Shown in pieces: positions 37,348-47,604 of a DNA stretch of 64,000 nucleotides. Below the pieces are notes generated by a model that was given only the letters and a program-made list of their open reading frames with translations, did no database searches and was not told where the DNA came from. The stretch is from assembly GCA_008080565.1 (NCBI GenBank), contig VIKE01000017.1:62001-126000 (forward strand), given 5' to 3'. A program made the position numbers and the translations under genes. Source of the DNA: Rhodocyclaceae bacterium. Lineage in GTDB: Bacteria > Pseudomonadota > Gammaproteobacteria > Burkholderiales > Rhodocyclaceae. Position 1 is the first letter of the stretch; the number at the start of each line of letters is the position of its first letter.

Positions 37348-38819
37348 GATTCAGAGCCGCCCGGAAGCAGATCGGCCATTTTTTTCCAATCCAGCGCGGC
37401 CTCGACCGAGTCGGCCAGACGGTCAAGATCGGCCTCGCGCCGGGCGGCGAAATCGACCTGCTCGGTTTCCTGCATGCCGGCCCAGGCGAGCAAGGCGGTC
37501 AGCGCTTCCGGGTGATCGAAAACGCCGTGACAATAGGTTGCGAAGACCTGGTTGTCGGGGGAAATGGCACCGTCGGGCACGCCATCCGCCAGCTGAACGG
37601 CGCTTTGCGCCAAGCCGGTGCCGCGCGTCACGCCGAGGTGAATCTCGTAGCCTGTCATCGCTGGCTGGCCGGGAAGCGACAAGTGACCACTCACATTTCG
37701 TAGCTGCTTCTCGGCTTCGAGCGTCGTTTCCACATCCAGCACGCCCAGCCCCGGCGTGCTGCCCGGCTGGCCTTCCAGCCCCTGCGGATCGTGGATCAAT
37801 TGGCCCAGCATCTGGTAGCCGCCGCACAGGCCGACCACCTTGCCGCCATAACGCAGATGCTTGTGAATGGCCGCCGCCCAGCCCTTTTCGCGCAGCCAGT
37901 CGATATCGGCACGGACAGCCTTGGAACCGGGCAGAACGATCAGGTCGGCCGCCGGCGCCGTTTCGCCCGGGCCGATCCAGCGGAAATCGACTTCCGGGTG
38001 CAGGCGTAATGGGTCAAGGTCGTTGTGGTTGGAAACACGCGGGTAAGCCGGCGCGATGACTTTCAATTTTGGCGTTTTTTCCCGGTCGACCGTGGCAGTC
38101 GCGATGGCGTCCTCGGCATCGAGCATCAGGCCGTGCAAATAAGGCAAAACACCGAGAACCGGCTTGCCGGTCCGCTCTTCCAGCCAGGTCAGGCCCGATT
38201 CAAGCAGCGCGATATCGCCGCGAAAACGGTTGATGACGAAGCCCTTGACCCGCGCCTGCTCGGTCGGCGATAGCAACTCCAGCGTTCCGACCAGATGGGC
38301 GAAAACCCCGCCCCGATCGATGTCGGCAACGATGATCACCGGGCAATCGACCGCCTCGGCAAAACCCATGTTGGCGATGTCGCGGTCGCGCAAATTGATC
38401 TCGGCCGGCGACCCGGCGCCTTCAACCACCACGCAGTCGTAAGCCGCCGTCAGCCGCGCCCAGGACTCAAGCACCGCCCCCATCGCCCGCGGTTTGTACT
38501 CGTGATACGCCTTGGCATCGAGGTCGAACGCCACCTTGCCATGAATGATGACCTGCGCCCTCTTGTCCGTCGTCGGCTTCAACAACACCGGATTGAAATC
38601 GGTATGCGGCGCCAGCCCGCAAGCCAGCGCCTGCAACGCCTGCGCCCGCCCGATCTCGCCTCCATCGACCGTCACCGCCGAATTGAGCGCCATGTTCTGC
38701 GGCTTGAACGGCGCGACGCGCACGCCCCGACGCTGCAGGATGCGGCACAAGGCAGCCACCAGCGTCGTCTTGCCGGCGTCGGAGGTGGTCCCTTGGACCA
38801 TTAGGGAGGAGCAGGGCAT
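37323..38819 (-). CDS. cobQ: Cobyric acid synthase
   Basis: A 498-residue amidotransferase from the ATG at 38817-38819, with GGAGGAGC nearby. The N-terminal P-loop-like [16 protein letters not shown] and the C-terminal glutaminase triad region [10 protein letters not shown] (nucleophile Cys) and TYCHGVFDH (His) are in place. It amidates four side chains of cobyrinic acid. A dispersed-element copy is read as [17 protein letters not shown] near residue 242. No riboswitch is visible in its own short leader. Confidence 0.95.
   Translation of the reverse strand: MPCSSLMVQGTTSDAGKTTLVAALCRILQRRGVRVAPFKPQNMALNSAVTVDGGEIGRAQALQALACGLAPHTDFNPVLLKPTTDKRAQVIIHGKVAFDLDAKAYHEYKPRAMGAVLESWARLTAAYDCVVVEGAGSPAEINLRDRDIANMGFAEAVDCPVIIVADIDRGGVFAHLVGTLELLSPTEQARVKGFVINRFRGDIALLESGLTWLEERTGKPVLGVLPYLHGLMLDAEDAIATATVDREKTPKLKVIAPAYPRVSNHNDLDPLRLHPEVDFRWIGPGETAPAADLIVLPGSKAVRADIDWLREKGWAAAIHKHLRYGGKVVGLCGGYQMLGQLIHDPQGLEGQPGSTPGLGVLDVETTLEAEKQLRNVSGHLSLPGQPAMTGYEIHLGVTRGTGLAQSAVQLADGVPDGAISPDNQVFATYCHGVFDHPEALTALLAWAGMQETEQVDFAARREADLDRLADSVEAALDWKKMADLLPGGSESQPVERSV
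38059..38098 (+). repeat. Dispersed 38-bp element, copy 9
   Basis: Core at 38082-38095 with one change that makes it a perfect CGGTCGACCG palindrome. Read on the cobQ strand as TVDREK near residue 242. Confidence 0.85.
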
Positions 38820-38910
38820 GGTGAGTCTAAGGTGTAAAAAGGCCGCAATTATGGCACCATCGGCGCTCCCGAATTTGGTTTCGGGAGGTATCTCCAGGTG
38901 CCCCAGTGAC

Positions 38911-39017
38911 GGATTTCTGCCACAGGCAATGCCTGACGCGAAGACGAGCCGAAGACAGTGCAATTTGCACGGCGAGGCGATGTCGACAAAGTCAGGCGTT
39001 GGCTGTGGCAGAAATCC
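38911..39017. repeat. 27-base inverted repeat upstream of the bluB riboswitch
   Basis: Arms at 38911-38937 and 38991-39017 (GGATTTCTGCCACAG and its complement region) match with two mismatches and enclose 53 bases that contain a smaller palindrome GTGCAA-A-TTGCAC. As RNA it would form a long hairpin directly before the riboswitch. It is not explained by any gene here. Confidence 0.8.
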
Positions 39018-40865
<1,848 letters not shown>

Positions 40866-40873
<8 letters not shown>

Positions 40874-41858
40874 ACACGGCGGCGGCCTGCGCAAAGCCGC
40901 AGCGCACTACAACATCCCGCTGGCCAACTGGCTGGATCTGTCGACTGGCATCAACCCGGCAGGCTGGCCGGTGCCACCGCTCTCGGCCGATTCCTGGCAG
41001 CGCCTGCCCGAGGAAAACGATGGTCTGGAAGCCGCTGCCGCGGCCTATTACGGCAACGCCAACCTGTTGGCCGTCGCCGGTTCGCAGGCCGCCATCCACT
41101 GGCTGCCGGCTCTGCTGCCGCGGGCCATGGTGGCTTGCATTTCACCGATTTACACCGAGCACCCCCAAGCCTGGCAACGCGCCGGGCACAAGGTGCGTTT
41201 CCTGCAGAACGCCATGCTGCCGCGCGCGCTGGCCGTCGCGACGCCCTACGTACTGCTCTGCAACCCGAACAACCCGACGGCTGATCGCCACCCGCGCGAG
41301 ATCGCCATCGATGCCGCCCAGCAGCTCAAAAAACGTGGCGGCTGGCTGATCATCGACGAAGCCTTCATGGACCCGACGCCGGCAGAGAGCCTGACGCCGT
41401 TGGCCGGCACCGAGGAAGCGCCCAACCTCATCGTGCTGCGTTCGATCGGCAAGTTCTTCGGGCTGGCCGGGGCACGTGTCGGTTTCGTCTTCGCCGCGCC
41501 CGACATCCTGAACCGGATGAACGAGGCGATGGGACCATGGACGGTGAGCGGCCCGGCCCGCGAAGTCACCCGGCTGGCGCTGCAGGATACCGCCTGGCAA
41601 GCCGCCGCCCGGCCCCGACTGATCGCCGCCGGGGAACGTCTGCACCAACTGCTGGCGCCGCTCGGCGAGGTCAAATCGACCGCCCTGTTCGCCACGCTGA
41701 CCAGTGCCCGTTCGGCTGAACTACACGAAGCCCTTGCCCGCCAAGGCATCCTGACCCGCCATTACGACCAGCAACCCTTGCTGCGCTTCGGCCTGCCCGG
41801 CGACGAAGCCGGCTGGCAGCGCCTGAGCGACGCCCTTTCTGCCTGGAGAGAAATTTGA
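40866..41858 (+). CDS. cobD: Threonine-phosphate decarboxylase-like aminotransferase
   Basis: A 330-residue PLP-dependent protein. LDLSTGINPAGWP, CNPNNPTADRH and the lysine in RSIGKFFGLAGARVGF are in place. In this context it would make aminopropanol phosphate from threonine phosphate, the arm attached by CbiB. In the aerobic naming scheme it is called cobC. Start overlaps cbiB by eight bases; the stop overlaps the TTG start of btuF. Confidence 0.88.
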
Positions 41859-41891
41859 AATTTGGCCTATTTTTCCGGTTGACCGTAGCAA
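41852..41891 (+). repeat. Dispersed 38-bp element, copy 11
   Basis: Core with one mismatch at 41875-41888. It starts at the btuF TTG and encodes FFRLTVA of the signal peptide. Confidence 0.85.
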
Positions 41892-42745
41892 TGCTCGTTT
41901 CCACCGCAGTCCACGCCGATCTTGTCGTCAAGGATGACACCGGCCAGGAAGTCCGCCTCAAGGTGCCGGCCAAACGCATCGTCACCCTCGCCCCGCATGC
42001 CGCCGAAAGCCTGTTCGCGGCGGGCGCCGGCGACAAACTGGTCGGCACCGTCGATTACAGCGACTACCCGCCGGAAGCCAAGAAGGTGCCGCGCGTCGGC
42101 GGCTATTCGCGCATCGACCTCGAAGCCGTCGCCGCCCTCAAGCCCGACCTCGTGCTGGCCTGGGAAAGCGGCAACAACATGACGCAGGTCGACAAACTCC
42201 GGGCGCTCGGCCTGACGGTCTATGTTTCGCAGCCGAACACCATCGACAACATCGCCAACCAGATCGAGCGCATAGGTCAGCTGGCTGGCACTGAGAGCGC
42301 CGCCAACGCCACGGCCGAGCGCTTCCGCAAGCGCCTCGACAGCCTACGCACAACCAATGCCGGCAAGCCGCAAGTGCGCGTCTTCTACCAGATCTGGAAA
42401 ACGCCGCTGATCACCGTCGGCGGCCCGCAAATCATCAGCGATGCGATCAAGATCTGCGGTGGCGACAACGTCTTCGGCCACCTCAAGCAAATGGCCCCCA
42501 ACGTCACCGTCGAAGCCGTGCTTGAAGCCGACCCGGAAGCCATCATCGCCACCGGCATGGGCGACGCCAGGCCGGAATGGCTGCACGACTGGGACAAATG
42601 GACGCGAATGACCGCCGTCAAACGCGGCAACCTGTTCCACATCAACCCGGACATCATGCAACGCCACACGCCACGCATCCTCGACGGCACCGAAAGGCTC
42701 TGCGCCCACCTCGATGTCGCGCGCAGCCGGAGGCCTGCCAAATGA
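41855..42745 (+). CDS. btuF: Cobalamin ABC transporter substrate-binding protein
   Basis: A 296-residue periplasmic protein. The start is TTG at 41855, overlapping the previous stop; a later ATG (41891) would lack most of the signal peptide. The signal peptide KFGLFFRLTVAMLVSTAVHA is largely encoded by a dispersed-element copy. The mature part begins DLVVKDDTGQEVRLKVPAKR, with ETVLAPHAAESLFA-like residues and the two lobes typical of BtuF. It would capture cobalamin or cobinamide. No BtuC or BtuD gene is nearby. Confidence 0.85.
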   Translation: MKFGLFFRLTVAMLVSTAVHADLVVKDDTGQEVRLKVPAKRIVTLAPHAAESLFAAGAGDKLVGTVDYSDYPPEAKKVPRVGGYSRIDLEAVAALKPDLVLAWESGNNMTQVDKLRALGLTVYVSQPNTIDNIANQIERIGQLAGTESAANATAERFRKRLDSLRTTNAGKPQVRVFYQIWKTPLITVGGPQIISDAIKICGGDNVFGHLKQMAPNVTVEAVLEADPEAIIATGMGDARPEWLHDWDKWTRMTAVKRGNLFHINPDIMQRHTPRILDGTERLCAHLDVARSRRPAK

Positions 42746-43533
42746 GCCGCACGCCGCAACGCATCGTCTGCCTGACCACCGAAACGGTTGAAGTGCTCTA
42801 CGCCCTCGGCGAGCAGGACCGCATCGTCGGAATTTCCGGTTACACCGTGCGCCCGCCCGAAGCGCGCAAGGAAAAACCCAAGGTCTTCGCCTTCACGAGC
42901 GGCGACATCGACAAGATTCTGGCGACGCAGCCCGATCTCGTGCTGACCTTCTCCGACCTGCAAAGCGAGATTTCACGCGATCTGATCAAGGCCGGCGTGC
43001 CGGTTTACGCCTTCAACACGCGCAGCGTCGAGGACATCCTCGGCATGGTTGAAACCGTCGGCCGACTGGTCGGTGCCGAAGCCAAGGCGCTGGAAATCGT
43101 TGCCGGGCTGGAAGCGCAGATCGAGCAAGCCCGCGCCATCGCGGCCGAGCGCTACGCCAAGACCGGCAAAAAGCCGCGTGTCTATTTCGAGGAATGGGAC
43201 GAACCGCTGATTAGCGGCATCCGCTGGGCCTCCGAACTGATCGAAATTGCCGGCGGCGAAGACATTTTCGCCGAGCAGGCCCGCTCACCACTCGCCAAGG
43301 ACCGGCGGCCAACGCCGGAAGACGTCATCGCCGGCGCCCCGGACATCATCATCGGCTCCTGGTGCGGCAAGCACTTCCGCCCCGAACGCGTCGCCGCGCG
43401 ACCAGGCTGGGAGGCCATTCCTGCGGTCAACCGGAAAAACATGCATGAAATCAAATCGGCCATCATCCTGACTCCCGGACCGGTGGCGATCAGCGAAGGC
43501 CTGCCACAATTACTCGCCATTTTTGATCTGTGA
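42742..43533 (+). CDS. Second BtuF-like cobalamin-binding protein, no signal peptide
   Basis: A 263-residue protein starting MSRTPQRIVCLTTETVEVLY, with no hydrophobic start, so it is apparently cytoplasmic. SEISRDLIKAGVPVYAFNTR, DEPLISGIRWASELIEIAGG and SWCGKHFRPERVAARPGWEA follow the BtuF fold of the cobalamin-binding-protein family (PF01497). A cytosolic member might carry or sense corrinoids. Its stop is in the frame that ends with a dispersed-element copy near residue 230 (AVNRKNMHEIK). ATGA overlap with btuF. Confidence 0.8.
   Translation: MSRTPQRIVCLTTETVEVLYALGEQDRIVGISGYTVRPPEARKEKPKVFAFTSGDIDKILATQPDLVLTFSDLQSEISRDLIKAGVPVYAFNTRSVEDILGMVETVGRLVGAEAKALEIVAGLEAQIEQARAIAAERYAKTGKKPRVYFEEWDEPLISGIRWASELIEIAGGEDIFAEQARSPLAKDRRPTPEDVIAGAPDIIIGSWCGKHFRPERVAARPGWEAIPAVNRKNMHEIKSAIILTPGPVAISEGLPQLLAIFDL
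43419..43458 (-). repeat. Dispersed 38-bp element, copy 12
   Basis: Core with two mismatches at 43421-43434. Read as PAVNRKN in the second BtuF-like protein, where relatives have a similar length. Confidence 0.7.
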
Positions 43534-43590
43534 AAAGGTCGTCCGCGGCGCCTTCCCTATAATCGTCCTTCAACCTTGAGGATTCGTGCC

Positions 43591-43926
43591 ATGAAGATCG
43601 CCGCCCCGCTGCTCGCCCTGACCCTCTGCGCCATCGCCAACATCGGCCAGGCCGCCAACGAAGGCACTGCCGCCGTCGAAGCCATCGGCCGCCTCAACGG
43701 CATCGCCCTCGCCTGCCAGCAACCGGCCCTGGTCGCCCGTGCCCGCAACGCCGTGATCACCATTGCCCCGAAGACCCGCGGCTACGGCGAAGCTTTCGAA
43801 AACGCCACCAACGCGGCCTATCTGGAACAAGGCAAGGGCGCCTCCTGCCCCGATGCGGCAACACTGGCCAGCAATATGGCCGCCGCCGAAAAGCAACTGC
43901 AGGCCAGCTTCCCGGCGCCCAAATGA
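43591..43926 (+). CDS. Small exported protein of unknown function
   Basis: A 111-residue protein with a signal peptide (KIAAPLLALTLCAIANIGQA). The mature part is acidic and alanine-rich, with two cysteines (ACQQPA, ASCPDA) that could pair. I do not recognise a family. ATGA overlap with the following SCO1 gene suggests a shared role in the periplasm, perhaps with copper delivery, which is inference. The start ATG is at 43591 with GAGG upstream. Confidence 0.65.
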   Translation: MKIAAPLLALTLCAIANIGQAANEGTAAVEAIGRLNGIALACQQPALVARARNAVITIAPKTRGYGEAFENATNAAYLEQGKGASCPDAATLASNMAAAEKQLQASFPAPK

Positions 43927-44513
43927 TCCGCCGCGGCGCGCTACTCCTCGCCCTGCTCTGTGCCGGCCCGGCTTTCGCCCAGGCCACCCACAGCCTTGAG
44001 CTACTGAACGAGGCGAGCGCCGAAATCATCCCGCGCTACCTGCTGCAAGACCCGAACGGCCGCTCCGTCACCAGCGAGAATTTCCGCGGCCGCTTCCAGC
44101 TCATCGCCTTCGGCTACACCTACTGCCCCGACATCTGCCCGACGACGCTCGTCGAGATGGCTGAAATTCTCAAGCAGCTGGGTGAGGACGCCAGCCGTGT
44201 CCAGCCGATCTTCATCTCGGTCGACCCGGAACGTGACACCGGCAAGATCCTGAAAACCTACACCGAATTCTTCGACCCCCGCATTCTCGGCCTGACCGCC
44301 TCGCCGGCCCTGGTCCGCCGCACCGCCGACAATTTCAAGATCCGCTACGCCAAAGTTCGCGAACCGGGCACCCCACCCGATCGCTACGCGGTCGACCATT
44401 CCGCCGGCATGACCCTGCTCGGACCGGATGGCGCGGTCATCAAGAAATTCGCTTTTGCCATGCCCGTGACAAATATCACGGAGCAGCTCCGAAACTTCAT
44501 CAAAAATCACTGA
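43923..44513 (+). CDS. SCO1/SenC family protein
   Basis: A 196-residue protein with a signal peptide (IRRGALLLALLCAGPAFAQ). FGYTYCPDICPTTLVEM contains the C-x3-C copper motif and HSAGMTLLGPDG the third ligand His. SCO proteins deliver copper to, or reduce, the CuA centre of cytochrome oxidase. A hairpin AATTGTG/CACAATT follows the stop at 44513-44532 and may end the transcript. Confidence 0.9.
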   Translation: MIRRGALLLALLCAGPAFAQATHSLELLNEASAEIIPRYLLQDPNGRSVTSENFRGRFQLIAFGYTYCPDICPTTLVEMAEILKQLGEDASRVQPIFISVDPERDTGKILKTYTEFFDPRILGLTASPALVRRTADNFKIRYAKVREPGTPPDRYAVDHSAGMTLLGPDGAVIKKFAFAMPVTNITEQLRNFIKNH

Positions 44514-44566
44514 ATTGTGCAAAACCACAATTGCTTTGGCATAGTCGCTAAGGCAATATTCGGGCA

Positions 44567-45469
44567 ATGCCGAGGTTTTTCCTGCTTGCCCTCATTTCCC
44601 TGTTTTCCCTTGCCCTGCCGGCGTGGGGCGGAACTGTTGCGCTCGTCCTGAGCGACCAGGGAGGCGCCTATTCCGATTTTTCGGGTACGCTGGAAGAAGC
44701 ACTAGCCGGGACAAACTGGAGCATCTCGGCCAGACACCAGGCCAATCTTCTCCCGATACTGGCCGGACAGGCGGATCTGGTCGTTACTGTCGGCAGCGAA
44801 GCCTTGCGCAAGACGCTCGGCCGCAGCGACAACCCGCCGATCATCGCCACCCTGCTGCCGCGGCAAAGCTACGAAAAGATTGTTGCCGAATTTCGCCGAC
44901 CCGGCCGCAGCACAGCAATCTATCTTGACCAGCCGCCAGCCCGCCAGGCAGCCTTTATCAATCATCTGCTACCCGGCCAGAAACGCGTCGGAATGCTGTT
45001 AAGCAGCGAAACGAGAAATATCGCCGGGCAGTATCGTCAGGCGCTCAGCAGCGCCGGGCTGACTCTCGATAGCGAAGACGCGGACACCGACAGCACGCTG
45101 CTGCCAGCACTGAATTCACTGCTCAGCCGGACCAATGTCCTGATCGCGGTTCCCGACAGCAAGATTTACCATCGCAACAACATCAAACCGATTCTGATTA
45201 CCGCCTTCCGTTACCAGCGACCGGTCATCGGCTACTCCCCGGCCTTCGTCAACGCTGGCGCCCTCGCCGCGCTGCACAGCACACCTGCCCAGATTGCCCG
45301 CCAAACGGCAGAGATGATCATGGCGCACGGCACCAATCTGCCCAACCCCAGTGGACCGAGCCAGTTCGCCATTGCCATAAACAGCAATGTCGCTCAGTCA
45401 CTTGGTCTCAACATTACCGATGAGGCCGCCATCCGGCGCGCCATGGTCGCCGACAGGGAGGGCCGATGA
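44567..45469 (+). CDS. Periplasmic ABC substrate-binding-like protein
   Basis: A 300-residue exported protein (signal peptide RFFLLALISLFSLALPAWG). VALVLSDQGGAYSDFS, VTVGSEALRKTL, IATLLPRQSYEKI and ALSSAGLTL follow the periplasmic-binding-protein-1 fold of the ABC substrate-binding family (PF04392-like). It lies four bases from the next gene's start with overlap (ATGA), and there is no permease or ATPase. It probably senses a ligand for the GGDEF-EAL protein rather than feeding a transporter, which is inference. Confidence 0.75.
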   Translation: MPRFFLLALISLFSLALPAWGGTVALVLSDQGGAYSDFSGTLEEALAGTNWSISARHQANLLPILAGQADLVVTVGSEALRKTLGRSDNPPIIATLLPRQSYEKIVAEFRRPGRSTAIYLDQPPARQAAFINHLLPGQKRVGMLLSSETRNIAGQYRQALSSAGLTLDSEDADTDSTLLPALNSLLSRTNVLIAVPDSKIYHRNNIKPILITAFRYQRPVIGYSPAFVNAGALAALHSTPAQIARQTAEMIMAHGTNLPNPSGPSQFAIAINSNVAQSLGLNITDEAAIRRAMVADREGR

Positions 45470-47604
45470 GCCACCTTACCCTCCGCCATCGCCTGCTGCT
45501 GCTGACACTACTGCCCAGCATGCTGATCGCCATCGTGCTGGTCGGTTATTTCACCTACAGCGGCATCCGCACGCTGGAAGGCGAATTGCGTGCCAAAGGC
45601 ATGGCCACGGTCCGCTATCTGGCGCCGGTCAGCGAATACGGGATTATCGCCGGGCAGCTCGAAAGCCTGCACGGGCTCGCCCAGGCCACCGTCCAGGAAT
45701 CGGGGGTCAAGGCTGCCGTCATCGTCAACCAGAAAGGCCGTACCATCGCCGTCAGCGGACGTGTTTCGCTGGCTGCCGAGGAACTGCGGCGAACCATGAG
45801 CGAACCCATGCAGGTCGGTGAAAACGACCTCTGGATTGCCTTTGGCGCCCCAGTCAAACGCTCGATCAGCGAATCCGACGTACTGTTCGAGCCAAGTGCC
45901 GACAGCAAGGTCATTTCTCCAGAAATCATCGGCCACGTTTTTGTCGAATTCGACAAGACCGAACTGGCCAACCGGCAACGCCAACTGCTCCTGCGCGGGC
46001 TGATGATCGTACTATCCGGACTGCTCATACTGGCCGCACTCGCCATCGCCATGGCTGACAATCTCGCCCGGCCGGTAATGCGCCTGGTCCAGGCCATTCA
46101 CGGAATGTCCTCAGGCCGACTGGACATCCGCGTACCAGCAACATCGAGCGGCGAAATCGGCATTCTCGAAAACGGTTTCAACGAAATGGCGACGCATATC
46201 GAGGAGGTGCATTTTTCGATGCAATCCCGCATCGAGGAAGCGACGGCCCAGCTTGCCTTCCAGGCTCGGCACGATGCGCTTACCGGCCTGCTCAACCGCC
46301 GTGAATTCGAACACCGATTGGAAAAAGCGCTGGCCAGCGTGCAGGCCGGCGGCGATGAATTCGCCGTGCTTTTCCTCGACCTCGACCGCTTCAAACAGGT
46401 CAACGACAATTGCGGCTATCTGGCCGGCGACGAATTGCTACGTCAGATGGCCCTGCTCTTTCAGGGTCGTTTGCGCGAAGAAGACACCTTGGCCCGCCTC
46501 GGCGGCGACGAATTCAGCATCATGCTGGCCAACTGCAGCGGCCCGCGCGCCAACCAGGTAGCAGAGGACATCTGTGGACTCGCCGCAGCCTATCGCTTTA
46601 TCTGGCAAGACAAGGTCTTCGCGATCGGCGCCAGCATCGGGCTGACCACAGTAAACCGCAAGGTTCGCAACATCAATGAAGTACTCGCCGCCGGCGATGC
46701 CGCCTGCCATCGGGCCAAGGAAAGTGGTCGTAACCGCGTTTGCGAGCAGGAGGCACAGCTCATCCCGGATCGCCGCCAGGAAACTGCCAACTGGGCCAGC
46801 CGCATTGCCAGCGCTCTGGCCGATGACAGACTCCTTGTCGAAGCCATGCCTTTGCGCGCCCTGCAACATCCGTCGGGCAACCATCTCGTCGAATTGACGG
46901 CACGACTCAACGAGCCCGGTCAGCCGCCGGTGACACTCTCTGCACTAAGCGATGCGGCGGAGCGTTACGATCTCGCACCAGCCATTGACCAACGTCTGAT
47001 CGAAACTGCCATCGCAGCGCTGTCGCGCGCCAAGAATCAGCAAAAGCTGCTGCACTGCCTTGTTCCTCTTTCCCGCGCCTCGGTTGGTAACCGCGAAACG
47101 GTCGAGTTCATCACGCGTAGCCTGAGTAGCCGCAACTTGCCGGGAAACCGGCTGTGCTTCATATTTTCCGAAGACACGCTGACGCTCCTGACCAGCCACG
47201 CCATGGAGTTTTCACGCCAGATGCGCGCCCTCGGCTGCCAGATCGGCCTGGACGATTTCGGCGGCGGCTTGTCATCATTCACCCATTTGCGCAGCATCAC
47301 GCCGAGCTACGTCAAACTCAGCCGGAGCCTGACCCGGGAACTGGGTGGAAATCGAGCTTCCACGGCACTTTTAAGGGCCGTTCAGGAAATTACCGCAGAT
47401 CAGAACATCCACACGATCGCCGACGGTGTTGACGATCTGGATACGTTGGAACAACTTCGCAGCCTGGGAGTGGATTTTGCCGAAGGCAAGGCCATCGCCC
47501 CCAGCGAACCCTTTGACGTCTGGCTCGAGGGCGCAGTCATGCGGTTCCGATTCTGGATGGTCAGCGCGAGCTCACCGCCGAGTGCCCCAACGCGGAACGG
47601 GTAA
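45466..47604 (+). CDS. HAMP-GGDEF-degenerate EAL signalling protein
   Basis: A 712-residue inner-membrane protein. Two transmembrane segments (about residues 10-32 and 175-200) flank a periplasmic sensor; a HAMP-like linker follows (about 201-250). The GGDEF motif LARLGGDEFSIML is intact, with an I-site REED five residues before it, so it should make cyclic-di-GMP. The EAL domain (about 445-700) has VELTARL where EALLRW is expected, although DDFGGGLSSF is present, so it is probably inactive. The last 20 residues run into the antisense of the TonB gene and are probably not native. Confidence 0.85.
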   Translation: MSHLTLRHRLLLLTLLPSMLIAIVLVGYFTYSGIRTLEGELRAKGMATVRYLAPVSEYGIIAGQLESLHGLAQATVQESGVKAAVIVNQKGRTIAVSGRVSLAAEELRRTMSEPMQVGENDLWIAFGAPVKRSISESDVLFEPSADSKVISPEIIGHVFVEFDKTELANRQRQLLLRGLMIVLSGLLILAALAIAMADNLARPVMRLVQAIHGMSSGRLDIRVPATSSGEIGILENGFNEMATHIEEVHFSMQSRIEEATAQLAFQARHDALTGLLNRREFEHRLEKALASVQAGGDEFAVLFLDLDRFKQVNDNCGYLAGDELLRQMALLFQGRLREEDTLARLGGDEFSIMLANCSGPRANQVAEDICGLAAAYRFIWQDKVFAIGASIGLTTVNRKVRNINEVLAAGDAACHRAKESGRNRVCEQEAQLIPDRRQETANWASRIASALADDRLLVEAMPLRALQHPSGNHLVELTARLNEPGQPPVTLSALSDAAERYDLAPAIDQRLIETAIAALSRAKNQQKLLHCLVPLSRASVGNRETVEFITRSLSSRNLPGNRLCFIFSEDTLTLLTSHAMEFSRQMRALGCQIGLDDFGGGLSSFTHLRSITPSYVKLSRSLTRELGGNRASTALLRAVQEITADQNIHTIADGVDDLDTLEQLRSLGVDFAEGKAIAPSEPFDVWLEGAVMRFRFWMVSASSPPSAPTRNG

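Noticed and set aside
38820-38910. Possible second cobalamin riboswitch on the minus strand for cobQ
   Set aside because: No B12 box or GCCACTG motif is present in that strand.
46640-46680. Degenerate match in the GGDEF gene (TVNRKVRN)
   Set aside because: The peptide resembles other copies but the DNA core has too many changes to count.
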